From positions 1,116,001 through 1,180,000 of the forward strand of contig NZ_JAGIOK010000001.1 of NCBI RefSeq assembly GCF_017876655.1: a stretch of 64,000 nucleotides of DNA, written 5' to 3'. The DNA is from Microbacterium imperiale. GTDB taxonomy: Bacteria > Actinomycetota > Actinomycetes > Actinomycetales > Microbacteriaceae. This document shows positions 26,187 to 36,753 of the stretch, one piece after another (position 1 is the first letter of the stretch; each line of letters begins with the position of its first letter). Made by a program: the position numbers and the translations under genes. Under the pieces are notes generated by a model. It was given only the letters and a program-made list of their open reading frames with translations, searched no databases and was not told the origin of the DNA.

Positions 26187-27302
26187 TCAGCGGGCGAAGC
26201 CCTCGGCGATGACCTCGATCAGCTCTTCGCGCTCTTCGACGGAGAGGAACGCGCCCGCTGCAGCGTTGAGCTGGAACGCCTGCAGGTCGTCGAGGTCGTA
26301 CTCGAACGTCTCTGCCAGCGTCGCCAGTTCGCGGGTGAGCGAGGTGCGGCTTTGCGTGCGGTTGTCGACGTTCACCGTGACCGAGAACCCGAGCTGGTAA
26401 AGCAGGTCGAACGGGTGGTCCTCCCACTGCGTGCCCCAGGCCTCGATGGCGCCGGTCTGCAGGTTCGACGAGGGCGACAGCTCCAGCGGGATCTCACGAT
26501 CTCGCACCCACCGCGCGAGGTCGCCGAACTGCACGAGCACCTCTTCGCCGGCGCGCGAGACGACGTTGAGGTCCGAGGCGATGCGAACGCCGTGCCCGAG
26601 ACGCAGCGCCCGGCCGTCGATGATGGCCGAGCGGATCGAGTCGAGCCCCGCGGCCTCGCCGGCGTGGACGGTCACCGGGAAGAACTCCGAGGCGAGATAG
26701 TCGAACGCCGCGCGGTGCTGCGCGGGCAGGAACCCGTCCTCGGGGCCGGCGATGTCGAAGCCCGAGACGCCGCGTGCGCGGTTGGCGACAGCCAGCTGCG
26801 CGATCTCGAGCGAGCGCCCCTCCTGCCGCATCGCCGAGAGGATCTGTCCGACCCGGATGTCGTGGCCGTCGGCCTCGGCGGCATCCTCGCCCTCTTCGAT
26901 GCCCTCCTGCACGGCGTCGACGGCGTCCTGCAGCGACAGGCCGCGCAGCAGGTGCTGCTCGGGCGCCCAGCGCACCTCGCCGTAGACGACGCCGTCGGCC
27001 GCGAGATCGGTGACGAACTCGCGCGCGATGCGGCGGAGCCCGTCGCGCGTCTGCATGACCGCGAGGGTGACCTCGAACGTCTCGATGTAGTCGACGAGCG
27101 AGCCGGAGTCGCTCTGCTCCTCGAACCAGTCGGCGAGGTCGTCCGCGTCGGTCTCGGGCAGCGCGTGCCCGATCTCGTCGGCCAGCTCGACGATCGTCGC
27201 GGGACGCACGCCGCCGTCGAGGTGGTCGTGCAGCGACACCTTCGGCAGCGAGCGCACCGAGACGCCCTGCAGCTTCGTGTCGGCGTGCTGTTCGATCGGC
27301 AT
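26187..27302 (-). CDS. add: Adenosine deaminase
   Basis: The enzyme deaminates (deoxy)adenosine to (deoxy)inosine. The 371-residue protein shows the zinc ligands in VSLHDHLDGG, the catalytic region VTVHAGEAAGLDSI, RLGHGVRI, and the LELSPSSNLQTGA / VTVNVDNRTQS loops. The ATG at 27302 is preceded by GAAGGAG; the longer upstream open frame has no homology. It is the last gene of the nucleoside operon, 55 nt after deoA. Inosine produced here would be a substrate for PunA at 13122. Confidence 0.95.
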   Translation of the reverse strand: MPIEQHADTKLQGVSVRSLPKVSLHDHLDGGVRPATIVELADEIGHALPETDADDLADWFEEQSDSGSLVDYIETFEVTLAVMQTRDGLRRIAREFVTDLAADGVVYGEVRWAPEQHLLRGLSLQDAVDAVQEGIEEGEDAAEADGHDIRVGQILSAMRQEGRSLEIAQLAVANRARGVSGFDIAGPEDGFLPAQHRAAFDYLASEFFPVTVHAGEAAGLDSIRSAIIDGRALRLGHGVRIASDLNVVSRAGEEVLVQFGDLARWVRDREIPLELSPSSNLQTGAIEAWGTQWEDHPFDLLYQLGFSVTVNVDNRTQSRTSLTRELATLAETFEYDLDDLQAFQLNAAAGAFLSVEEREELIEVIAEGFAR

Positions 27303-27357
27303 GGCGGCTCCTTCGGTCGTGTGGCGGGGTGTGGCGGCGGACGGATGCCGGTGGGCG

Positions 27358-28674
27358 TCAGGCGGTGATGCGCTCGAGGACCAGCGGGCCGGCGGGCGGC
27401 GCGTCGTCGTCGATCTCCCACGCGCCGTGCAGCGCGTCGAGAGCCCGGTCGAAGCGGGCACCATCGTCGGCCAGCAGGGTGAACAACGGCTGACCGGCGG
27501 CGACCTCGTCGCCGGGCTTGACGTGCAGGTCGATGCCCGCCGCGTGGATCACGGGATCCTGGGCGCGGGCGCGGCCGGCCCCGAGGCGCCAGGCGGCGAT
27601 GCCGAACGGCAGGGCCTCGAGGCGCGAGAGCACCCCCGCGGTCGGCGCGGTGACGGTGTGGGTCTCGCGGGGCGTCGGCAGCGCGGCATCCGGGTCTCCG
27701 CCCTGCGCCTGGATCATGCGGCGCCAGACGTCCATGGCCCGTCCGTCGGCCAGCGCGGCCTCGACGTCGGCGTCGGGCTGTCCCGCGAGCGCGAGCATCT
27801 CCCGCGCCAGCGCCACGGTCAGTTCGACGACGTCGGCCGGGCCGCCGCCGGCGAGCACCTCGACGGACTCTCGGACCTCGTTCGCGTTTCCGATCGCGAG
27901 ACCCAGCGGCGCGTTCATGTCGGTGAGCAGCGCCGTCGTCGCCACGCCCGAGTCGGCACCGAGCGCGACCATCGTGCGGGCGAGCTCCCGGGCCTTGTCG
28001 ACGTCCTTCATGAACGCGCCCGAGCCGAACTTCACGTCGAGGACGAGCGACTCGGTTCCCTCGGCGATCTTCTTCGACATGATGCTCGACGCGATCAGCG
28101 GGATCGCCTCGACGGTGCCGGTGACGTCGCGCAGCGCGTAGAGGCGCTTGTCGGCGGGGGCGAGCCCCGAGCCCGCCGCGCAGATGACGGCGCCGACGTC
28201 CTGGAGCTGCGCGAACATCTCGTCGTTCGACAGCGCCGCGCGCCAGCCCGGGATCGACTCGAGCTTGTCGAGCGTGCCGCCGGTGTGGCCCAGTCCGCGG
28301 CCCGACAGTTGCGGCACGGCGACGCCGAACGCCGCCACGAGGGGCGCGAGCGGCAGGGTGATCTTGTCGCCGACGCCTCCGGTGGAGTGCTTGTCGACCG
28401 TCCGCTTGCCGAGGCCGGCGAAGCTCATGCGCTCGCCCGAGGCGATCATCGCGTCGGTCATGACCCGGATCTCGTCGCGCTCCATGCCGTTGAGCAGCAC
28501 GGCCATGGCGAAGGCGGCCATCTGCGAGTCGGCGACGTATTCGCGCGTGTAGGCGTCGATCATCCAGCGCAGGGCGTCCTCGGGAACGGCGCCGCCGTCG
28601 CGCTTGGTGCGGATGACGTCGACGGCGTCGAATGCCTCGACGGCGGATGCGGCTGCGGTGGACTCGGCGCTCAT
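27358..28674 (-). CDS. deoA: Thymidine phosphorylase (pyrimidine-nucleoside phosphorylase family)
   Basis: DeoA splits thymidine or deoxyuridine with phosphate to base and deoxyribose-1-phosphate. The 438 residues show DVIRTKRDGG, the RMSFAGLGKRTVDKHSTGGV phosphate site, LSGRGLGHTGGTLDKLESIPG and LVLDVKFGSGAFMKD. The start overlaps the cdd stop (ATGA). Subgroup specificity (thymidine against uridine) is not certain from sequence. Confidence 0.95.
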   Translation of the reverse strand: MSAESTAAASAVEAFDAVDVIRTKRDGGAVPEDALRWMIDAYTREYVADSQMAAFAMAVLLNGMERDEIRVMTDAMIASGERMSFAGLGKRTVDKHSTGGVGDKITLPLAPLVAAFGVAVPQLSGRGLGHTGGTLDKLESIPGWRAALSNDEMFAQLQDVGAVICAAGSGLAPADKRLYALRDVTGTVEAIPLIASSIMSKKIAEGTESLVLDVKFGSGAFMKDVDKARELARTMVALGADSGVATTALLTDMNAPLGLAIGNANEVRESVEVLAGGGPADVVELTVALAREMLALAGQPDADVEAALADGRAMDVWRRMIQAQGGDPDAALPTPRETHTVTAPTAGVLSRLEALPFGIAAWRLGAGRARAQDPVIHAAGIDLHVKPGDEVAAGQPLFTLLADDGARFDRALDALHGAWEIDDDAPPAGPLVLERITA

Positions 28675-29084
28675 CGGGCGGTCTCCTCGAGGTCGCGGGG
28701 CCCGAACGCGTCGGGCAGCACCTCATCGATCGTGCGGATGCCCGAGACGGTCTCGAGCAGCATTCCGGGCAGGGCGAACTCGTTCAGCAGCTGACGGCAC
28801 CGTCCGCAGGGCATGATGGTCTGCCCGTCGTTGTTGACGCACACGAAGGCGACGAGTTGTCCGCCGCCCGACATGTGCAGGTCGCCGACGAGGGCGCATT
28901 CGGCGCAGAGGCCGACCCCGTACGAGGCGTTCTCGACGTTGCATCCCGAGACGATGCGACCGTCGCTGACGAGAGCCGCGGCCCCCACCTTGTAACGGGA
29001 GTACGGCGCGTAGGCGCGGGTCATGGCGTCGGTGGCGACGGCGCGCAGCTCGTCCCAGTCGATGTCGGTCACGTCGGTGGTCAT
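28671..29084 (-). CDS. cdd: Cytidine deaminase
   Basis: This 137-residue tetrameric-type enzyme converts (deoxy)cytidine to (deoxy)uridine. Zinc and catalytic residues are in GCNVENASYG...LCAECALV (Cys-Ala-Glu) and MPCGRCRQ. It is coupled on both sides by ATGA overlaps, to the permease upstream and to deoA downstream, so uptake, deamination and phosphorolysis are translated together. Confidence 0.96.
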   Translation of the reverse strand: MTTDVTDIDWDELRAVATDAMTRAYAPYSRYKVGAAALVSDGRIVSGCNVENASYGVGLCAECALVGDLHMSGGGQLVAFVCVNNDGQTIMPCGRCRQLLNEFALPGMLLETVSGIRTIDEVLPDAFGPRDLEETAR

Positions 29085-30367
29085 CCCTTGATGTACGGCT
29101 TGCCCGCCGCGGCCGGCCCGCGGATCTGACCGGCGAAGCCGGCGACCGCGAGGATCGTCACCACGTACGGGAGCATGAGCATGAATTCGCTGGGGATCGG
29201 CGTCCGCAGCACGGTCAGCAGGTTCTGGAGGTTGGTCGCGAACCCGAACAGCAGCCCGGCGAGGGCGGCGCGCAGCGGGTCCCAGCGGCCGAAGATGACG
29301 GCGGCCAGCGCGATGAAGCCGAGGCCGGCGGTCATCTCCTTGCCGAACTGCGGCACCGAGACGAGCGTGAAGTACGCGCCGCCGATGCCGGCGATGGCGC
29401 CGGCGAGCGAGACGTTCCAGAACCGCGTGCGGTTGACGTTGATGCCCACCGTGTCGGCGGCCTGCGGGTGCTCGCCGACGGCGCGCAGGCGCAGGCCCCA
29501 CCGCGTGCGGTACAGCGCCCACGTGACGACGGCGACCGTGACGAACATCAGGTAGACGATGATCGTCTGGTTGAACAGCACCGGGCCGATGATCGGGATG
29601 TCACCGAGCACCGGGATCTCGAGGCGCGTGAAGCGGACGGGACGGTTCAGCTCGCTCTCGTTGGGCACGAGCAGCGCGCCGTAGAGGAAGCCGGTGAGGC
29701 CGGTCACGAGCACGTTGAGGACGACACCGACGATGACCTGCTCGACGAGGTACTTGATCGCGAACGCGGCGAGCACGAACGACACCAGGACGCCGCCGAT
29801 CATCGCGCCGATCAGCCCCACGAACGGGTTTCCCGTGATGCTCGACAGCAGCGCGGCCGAGAACGCGCCGAGCAGCAGCTGACCCTCGATCGCGACGTTC
29901 ACGACGCCGACCCGCTCGCCGATGACGCCGCCGAGGGCGCCGAACACGAGCGGCACCGACAGCGACACCGCTCCGAAGAGCAGGCCCGTGACGGGCACGA
30001 GGCCGTCGGCCGCCGCCCATGTGAGGAAGGCGAACACCCCGAGGATGCCGAACAGCAGTGTCAGCCACAGCGGGATGTCGCGATAGCTCCACGCGAGCCA
30101 GAACGCCGCCGCCGCGATGAGGGCGATGAGCACGAGCACCGTCCACGCGGTGAGCGCGGTCGGGACGGCGACGTCGGGCAGCCCGACCGCCGCCGAGGCG
30201 TCGCCGAGCCGGAAGGTGCTCTCGCCGTCGCGGGGCGCGAAGGCGAACAGCGCCGCGAGCAGCAGCGTCACGACCGCGAGCGTGATCGGCACCTTGAGGT
30301 GCCGCTGCTTCACGGTGGCGAGGTGGATGGTTCCGTCGTCGGATGCCGTGGGGCTGAGCGTCGTCAT
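29081..30367 (-). CDS. ABC transporter permease, nucleoside (BMP-associated) family
   Basis: This 428-residue BPD_transp_2-type permease has about ten membrane segments. The conserved family stretch is GERVGVVNVAIEGQLLLGAF, followed by RAVGEHPQAADTVGINVNR. The N terminus is longer than in ribose permeases, with two extra segments around residues 25-110, as in NupQ/NupC-type proteins. The ATG at 30367 overlaps the stop of the other permease gene. With the genes at 30364-34395 it forms a complete importer. Confidence 0.9.
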   Translation of the reverse strand: MTTLSPTASDDGTIHLATVKQRHLKVPITLAVVTLLLAALFAFAPRDGESTFRLGDASAAVGLPDVAVPTALTAWTVLVLIALIAAAAFWLAWSYRDIPLWLTLLFGILGVFAFLTWAAADGLVPVTGLLFGAVSLSVPLVFGALGGVIGERVGVVNVAIEGQLLLGAFSAALLSSITGNPFVGLIGAMIGGVLVSFVLAAFAIKYLVEQVIVGVVLNVLVTGLTGFLYGALLVPNESELNRPVRFTRLEIPVLGDIPIIGPVLFNQTIIVYLMFVTVAVVTWALYRTRWGLRLRAVGEHPQAADTVGINVNRTRFWNVSLAGAIAGIGGAYFTLVSVPQFGKEMTAGLGFIALAAVIFGRWDPLRAALAGLLFGFATNLQNLLTVLRTPIPSEFMLMLPYVVTILAVAGFAGQIRGPAAAGKPYIKG

Positions 30368-31676
30368 GCCGTCACCGCCTTCTTCGCGGCCTTGGCTCGC
30401 GCTTTCGCCGCCTTCTCGAGGTCGGTCTTGGGGAGGAAGAACACCGTGCGCAGCAGGGGCGGCGCAGCGATGAAGAGCACGATCAGGGCCTGGACGACCA
30501 GCACGATGTCGACGGGGATGCCCTGCGCCTGCATCGAGAACGAGCCCGCCTTCAGGGCGCCGAACAGGATGCCGGCGGCGAAGACGCCCCATGCCCTGCT
30601 GCGGCCGAGGAGGGCCACGGTGATGGCGTCGAAGCCGATGCCGGCGTCGATCGTGCCGCTGAAGCCCGTCGTGATCGACCCCTGGATCTGGTTCATGGCC
30701 GCGAGTCCGGCGAGCCCGCCCGCGAACAGCATCGCGTAGACGTAGATGCGCTCGACGCCGATGCCCGCAGCGCGGGCCGCGTGGGGGTTCTCGCCCACCG
30801 CGCGCATCCGCAGGCCGAGGCTCGAGCGCTCGATAATCCACCACACCAGCACGGTCGCGGCGATGACGATCACGAAGCCCCAGTCCAGCGACGGGAAGCC
30901 CGCTCCGAGCAGCTCGGGGAACTGCGCGGAGGCCGGCGTCTCGGAGGTGATCGGCTGGTTCGTGCCCGGCTTCTGCAGCAGCCCCGGGGTCCGGATCATC
31001 CACGTGACGAAGTAGAACGCCACGTAGTTGAGCATGATCGTGAGGATGACCTCGTGAGCGCCGGTGCGCGCCTTGAGCACACCGACGATGCCGCCCCAGA
31101 GCGCGCCGCCGGCGATACCGGCGAGCAGGGTCAGCGGCAGGTGGATCCACATGGGCAGGTCGAGGCCGAAGGTGACGAGCGCCGCGAAGCCGGCACCCAC
31201 GAGGATCTGACCGCGCGCGCCGATGTTGAACAGGCCGACGCGGAAGGCCAGGGCGACGCCGAGACCGGCCGCGATGAGCGGCGCGGCGAAGCCGAGCGAG
31301 TTCGTCAGCGGACGGATCTGCGCGGCGAAGGAGTTGCCGCGGGGATTGAACACCGCGCCGCGGAAGAGCGCCTCGTAGCCGCCGGAGACGGCGGCCCAGA
31401 TAGCCGCCAGGGTGTCGCCGGGACGGGCGAAGAAGTAGCCGGCCGCCTCTTGCACGTCGTCGTCGGTGAAAGCGATGAGCACGCCGCCGGCGATCATCGC
31501 GAGCACGATCGCGAGGATCGTGGTGACGGCGCTGCCGCGCAGCAGCTCCTTGAGGAAGACGTTCGAACGCGGCGGCGGGGCCACCTCGGGCTGTCCGGTC
31601 AGCGGGCCCGACGCGGCGGGCAGCTGCTCGGGGGCGCCGCTGCGGGCGCTCTCGTGCGCTCCGGGTGTCGAGTCGC

Positions 31677-31680
<4 letters not shown>
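30364..31680 (-). CDS. ABC transporter permease, nucleoside (BMP-associated) family
   Basis: The 438-residue partner permease has a Pro/Ser-rich cytosolic N terminus (~45 residues), about nine membrane segments and the family motif FRVGLFNIGARGQILVGAGF, then RAVGENPHAARAAGIGVER. It ends in a Lys/Ala-rich tail (LEKAAKARAKAAKKA). It overlaps the ATPase gene and the second permease gene by ATGA, as expected for stoichiometric assembly. Confidence 0.9.
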
Positions 31681-33191
<1,511 letters not shown>

Positions 33192-33232
33192 GTTCGCCAA
33201 TCTATGCGACGTTGGAGTACCGCGGACAGGAA

Positions 33233-33266
33233 TCGGGGCCGGGAGACGATCGTCTCCCGGCCCCGA
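33233..33266. terminator. 34-nt perfect palindrome between the BMP and ATPase genes
   Basis: Positions 33233-33249 are the exact reverse complement of 33250-33266. As RNA it would give a stem of about 15 bp with a tiny loop. It lies 13 nt past the BMP stop and 41 nt before the ATPase start, suggesting partial termination so that the binding protein is made in excess. Confidence 0.65.
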
Positions 33267-33279
33267 CCTCAGAACCGGA

Positions 33280-34395
33280 TCACGGGGAGTTCGGCGACTC
33301 CACGGTGATGTCACCGGCGACGATCGACTCCTGCAGCGCGGTCAGCTCGTCGAGCAGGCCCTCGGGCAGCTGCGACTCGAAGTCGTGGAAGCTCGACAGC
33401 TTCACGCCCTCGTTCTCGAGCGTGCCGACGTAGGGCTCCACCTCGAAGTCGCCACCGGCGGCCTCGATGGTGGCGTCGCGCACGGCGACGTCGATGGCCT
33501 TCATGATCGAGACGAGCACGAGGTCGGCGACGGTCTCGTCGGCGACGGCCAGGTCGGTGTCGACGCCCAGCATGAGGGTGTCGGTGCCGCCGTCGGTGAT
33601 CGCCGCGGCTGCGCTCTGGTAGACCGGGCCGCCGACGGGAAGGATGACGTCCGCGCCCTGGTCGAGCAGGTTCTGCGCCGTCTGCTTGGCCGTGTCGTTC
33701 GCCGCGAAGCCACCGGTGAACAGGCCCTCTTCGGTGCCCATGTCCCAACCGAGGACCTCGACGGAGCCGCCCTTGTCCTCGTTGTACTTCTCGACGCCGA
33801 GCTGGAAGCCGTCCATGAACACGGCGACCGACGGGATCTGCATGCCGCCGAAGGTGCCGACCTTGTTCACACCGCTCTGCTCCGACCATGCGGCGGCGGC
33901 GTAGCCACCGAGGTAGGCGGCCTCGGCCGTGTTGAACACGAGCGGCTTGATGTTCGGGGCGTCGGTCTCGCCGTTGAAGTCGTTGTCGGCGAGGTCGTCG
34001 ATGATCGCGTAGTCGATCTCGGGGTTCGCCAGTGCCGACTCGACCGTGGCGGCCGAGAGGTTGAAGCCGACCGACACGATGAACGTGCAGCCCTCGGCGA
34101 CGAGCTGCTCGAGGTTCGGCGCGTAGTCGTTGGGGGTGGTCGACTCGAGCTCGATGCCCTCGACGCCGAGCTCTTCGAGAGCGGCATCCATACCGGCCTT
34201 GGCCGACTGGTTGAACGACTTGTCGTTCCAGCCGCCCTCGTCCGAGATCAGGCAGGGAGTGAAGCCGTCGACGGCTTCGCCGGCGGCGTCGCCGGTCGAG
34301 CTCGCCTCGGGTGCGGATCCGCATCCGGCGAGAGCGACGAGAAGGCCCGCGGCGGCGGTGATGCCGACGAGCTTCTGAGGGGTCGAGAGAGTCAA
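33280..34395 (-). CDS. BMP-family nucleoside-binding lipoprotein
   Basis: This extracytoplasmic solute-binding lipoprotein (PF02608 type) delivers nucleosides to the permease pair. The signal peptide ends in LVALAGC with the lipidated Cys25. The mature part shows CLISDEGGWNDKSFNQSAKAG and GTFGGMQIPSVAVFMDGFQLG, typical of BmpA/PnrA. I choose the TTG at 34395 because GGAGG lies 5 nt upstream; the GTG at 34407 overlaps that ribosome binding site. It heads the operon running through importer genes to cdd, deoA and add. Confidence 0.9.
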   Translation of the reverse strand: MTLSTPQKLVGITAAAGLLVALAGCGSAPEASSTGDAAGEAVDGFTPCLISDEGGWNDKSFNQSAKAGMDAALEELGVEGIELESTTPNDYAPNLEQLVAEGCTFIVSVGFNLSAATVESALANPEIDYAIIDDLADNDFNGETDAPNIKPLVFNTAEAAYLGGYAAAAWSEQSGVNKVGTFGGMQIPSVAVFMDGFQLGVEKYNEDKGGSVEVLGWDMGTEEGLFTGGFAANDTAKQTAQNLLDQGADVILPVGGPVYQSAAAAITDGGTDTLMLGVDTDLAVADETVADLVLVSIMKAIDVAVRDATIEAAGGDFEVEPYVGTLENEGVKLSSFHDFESQLPEGLLDELTALQESIVAGDITVESPNSP

Positions 34396-34443
34396 TGCAG
34401 CCTCCACATTGAAGGCGCCGCGGACTTCGCGGCGGCTGCATCG

Positions 34444-34449
34444 AAGTTA
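34444..34449 (-). promoter_or_regulatory. Possible -10 box of the nucleoside operon
   Basis: On the minus strand TAACTT lies about 48 nt before the TTG start, leaving an untranslated leader of roughly 40 nt with a GGAGG ribosome binding site. The -35 region is unclear. Confidence 0.3.
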
Positions 34450-34522
34450 CCCAGTGTTTCGCCGAGGGCGTACCTCCGAAGCCCCCCGCCTCGCGAATGG
34501 TTACAAAGACGCAATATGAGCG

Positions 34523-35638
34523 TCACAGAACGTCGCCGCGACCGGTCAGCTTGAGGGCGTCGACGACGTGCTTGACCCGCTGCGCGTTCTCGCTGGTGGT
34601 CACCAGGAGCGCGTCGGGGGTGTCGACCACGACGATGTCTTTGACGCCGATGAGGCTGATGACGCGGGAGGTGTGGCTCACGACGATGCCGCTGGCGGCA
34701 TCGGAGAGGATGCGCGCGTTCTCGCCGAGGATGGCCAGGTCGTTCTTGCGGCCGTTGGAGTTGAGCTTGGCGAGGCTGGCGAAGTCGCCCACGTCGTCCC
34801 AGTCGAAGTGACCCGGAACGACGGCGAGCTTGCCCTTCTCGGCGGCCGGCTCGGCGACGACGTAGTCGATGGCGATCTTCTTCAGCGTCGGCCAGATGCG
34901 GTCGACGGCGGGGCCGCGCCGGTCGCGATCGTCCCACGCCTCGGCGAGCTCGAGCAGGCCGGCGTGCAGCTCCGGGCTGTTCGCCTCGATCTCGGCGAGC
35001 AGCACATCGGCGCGCGAGATGAACATTCCGGCATTCCACAGGTACGAGCGATCCGAGACGTAGGTGCGCGCGGTCTCGAGGTCGGGCTTCTCGACGAAGC
35101 GCTCCACGAGAGAGGCGTCACGGGCGCCCTCGACGATGAGCTCGCCGCCGCGCTTGATGTAGCCGAAGCCGACCGCGGGCTCGGAGGGGGTGATGCCGAT
35201 CGTGCAGATGTAGCCCTCGCGCGCGACCTCGACCGCGTCGCGCACGGCGAACTCGAACACGCGAGTGCCGCGGATGACATGGTCGGCCGCGAACGAGCCG
35301 ATGATCACGTCGGGGTGACGTCGATGCAGGATGGCCGCGGCCAGACCGATCGCGGCGGCGGAGTCGCGGGGCTCGGACTCGAGGAAGACGTTCTTGTCGG
35401 GGATGCCGGGCAGCTGGGCCTCGACCGCGGCTCGGTGCGCGCGACCCGTCACGACCGCGATGCGGTCCTGCCCGGCGAGGGGGGCGAGGCGGTCCCAGGT
35501 GTCACGCAGCAGCGAATGCCCTGACCCGGTGAGGTCGTGCAGGAACTTCGGGGCGTCGGCGCGCGAGAGCGGCCACAGCCTGCTGCCCACTCCACCGGCG
35601 GGGATGACGGCATAGAAGTCCGGAATCTCGTCGACCAT
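34523..35638 (-). CDS. manC: Mannose-1-phosphate guanylyltransferase
   Basis: The enzyme makes GDP-mannose from mannose-1-phosphate and GTP for mannolipids and glycoconjugates. The 371-residue protein has the nucleotidyltransferase signature AVIPAGGVGSRLWPLSRADAPKFL, GSFAADHVI, the FVEKPD stretch and LWNAGMFIS. The C-terminal isomerase domain of bifunctional AlgA/ManC enzymes is missing, as usual in actinobacteria. A TACTCT box lies 6 nt before the ATG. PmmB at 13952 could supply its substrate. It is divergent from sdhC. Confidence 0.94.
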   Translation of the reverse strand: MVDEIPDFYAVIPAGGVGSRLWPLSRADAPKFLHDLTGSGHSLLRDTWDRLAPLAGQDRIAVVTGRAHRAAVEAQLPGIPDKNVFLESEPRDSAAAIGLAAAILHRRHPDVIIGSFAADHVIRGTRVFEFAVRDAVEVAREGYICTIGITPSEPAVGFGYIKRGGELIVEGARDASLVERFVEKPDLETARTYVSDRSYLWNAGMFISRADVLLAEIEANSPELHAGLLELAEAWDDRDRRGPAVDRIWPTLKKIAIDYVVAEPAAEKGKLAVVPGHFDWDDVGDFASLAKLNSNGRKNDLAILGENARILSDAASGIVVSHTSRVISLIGVKDIVVVDTPDALLVTTSENAQRVKHVVDALKLTGRGDVL

Positions 35639-35644
35639 GCTCCG

Positions 35645-35650
35645 AGAGTA
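35645..35650 (-). promoter_or_regulatory. -10 box of manC (leaderless)
   Basis: On the minus strand TACTCT ends 6 nt before the manC ATG, with no Shine-Dalgarno sequence. Confidence 0.45.
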
Positions 35651-35731
35651 CCGGCGTGCGCGGACGACGCCCGGCGCAAGAACCCGGTTTCTTTAGGGTG
35701 CCCTTCGTCGCCCCCTTCGATTTTCCCGGCC

Positions 35732-35829
35732 TAGAATCGTTGTGCGCCCATGTGACGCCGGGGGTTGCCACAACCCCACCGGGGCATCGATCGCCCCCAC
35801 GAACCGTGTTCGATCCAGGGAGGACGACC
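35732..35829 (+). promoter_or_regulatory. sdh operon promoter (-10 TAGAAT) and structured 5' leader
   Basis: TAGAAT at 35732-35737 is the best -10 box; transcription from about 35744 would leave a leader of some 86 nt. Two small hairpins follow: GGGGTT (35761-35766) with AACCCC (35772-35777), and GGGGC (35781-35785) with GCCCC (35793-35797). GGGAGGACGACC then precedes the sdhC GTG as ribosome binding site. Confidence 0.45.
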
Positions 35830-36264
35830 GTGTCTGCACCAGCACGCGTCACACCGTCGGTGGCCCAGACCACTTCCAAGACCCCGCGCGGCACGCTGTA
35901 CCGCGGCAACGAGGGCATGTGGTCGTGGGTGCTCCACCGCATCACCGGCGTCGCCATCTTCTTCTTCCTCTTGGTCCACGTGCTCGACACCGCGCTGATC
36001 CGCGTGTCGCCCGAGGCCTACGACGCTGTCATCGGCACCTACAAGAACCCGATCATGGGGCTCGGCGAGGTCGCGCTGGTCGCCGCCATCGTCTACCACG
36101 CCTTCAACGGCCTGCGCATCATCGCCGTCGACCTGTGGCCGTGGGCCACCCGCCACCAGCGCCAGCTGTGGTGGGGCGTGCTCGCGGTGTGGGCCGTCAC
36201 GGTGCTCGGCTTCGCCGCTCGCCACGTGCCGATCGTTCTCTCGGAGATTGGAGGGGGTCACTGA
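35830..36264 (+). CDS. sdhC: Succinate dehydrogenase cytochrome b556 subunit
   Basis: This 144-residue membrane anchor helps bind haem and quinone in complex II. It has the family opening GTLYRGNEGMWSWVLHRITG (quinone-site Ser/Arg region) and three membrane segments; histidines in LVHVLD and VYHAFNGLR are candidate haem ligands. The GTG is chosen from the GGGAGG ribosome binding site. The stop is followed immediately by the overlapping sdhD ATG (TGATG). Confidence 0.93.
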   Translation: MSAPARVTPSVAQTTSKTPRGTLYRGNEGMWSWVLHRITGVAIFFFLLVHVLDTALIRVSPEAYDAVIGTYKNPIMGLGEVALVAAIVYHAFNGLRIIAVDLWPWATRHQRQLWWGVLAVWAVTVLGFAARHVPIVLSEIGGGH

Positions 36265-36707
36265 TGACCGCCGACACCCTGGCCGCACCGCGCAGCCCGC
36301 AGGTCCGCAAGAAGGGCGCCAACCTCGAGAAATGGGGCTGGGTCTACATGCGCGCCTCAGGCGTGCTCCTGGTCGTGCTCATCTTCGGGCACCTGTTCGT
36401 CAACCTGATGCTCGGCGAGGGCATCAAGGGCATCGACTTCGCGTTCGTCGCCGGCAAGTTCGCCAGCCCGTTCTGGCAGTGGTGGGACGTGCTGATGCTG
36501 TGGCTCGCGCTGATCCACGGCGCCAACGGCATGCGGACGATCGTCAACGACTACGTCACGGGCGCCACCGCTCGAAAGGTCCTCGTGTGGGCCATCTGGC
36601 TCTCCGCCGCACTGCTGATCCTGCTGGGCACGCTCGTCGTGTTCACCTTCGACCCCTGCCTGGGCGTCACCGCGGACAGCATGCTCTGGGAGATGTGCCA
36701 GGGCTGA
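36264..36707 (+). CDS. sdhD: Succinate dehydrogenase hydrophobic membrane anchor subunit
   Basis: The 147-residue second anchor has three membrane segments. It shows [20 protein letters not shown] and [15 protein letters not shown], where His and the GxR motif match haem/quinone anchor families. It is coupled to sdhC by TGATG and precedes sdhA. Together the order sdhC-D-A-B forms succinate:menaquinone oxidoreductase. Confidence 0.93.
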   Translation: MTADTLAAPRSPQVRKKGANLEKWGWVYMRASGVLLVVLIFGHLFVNLMLGEGIKGIDFAFVAGKFASPFWQWWDVLMLWLALIHGANGMRTIVNDYVTGATARKVLVWAIWLSAALLILLGTLVVFTFDPCLGVTADSMLWEMCQG

Positions 36708-36753
36708 CCCGGCGCACCCACGACGTGAATCACAGCAACGAAAGGCTCGCCGA

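Noticed and set aside
35690..35730. Iron-responsive DtxR-type box near TTAGGGTGCCC in the manC-sdhC gap
   Set aside because: It lacks the 19-bp palindromic pattern of DtxR/IdeR sites.
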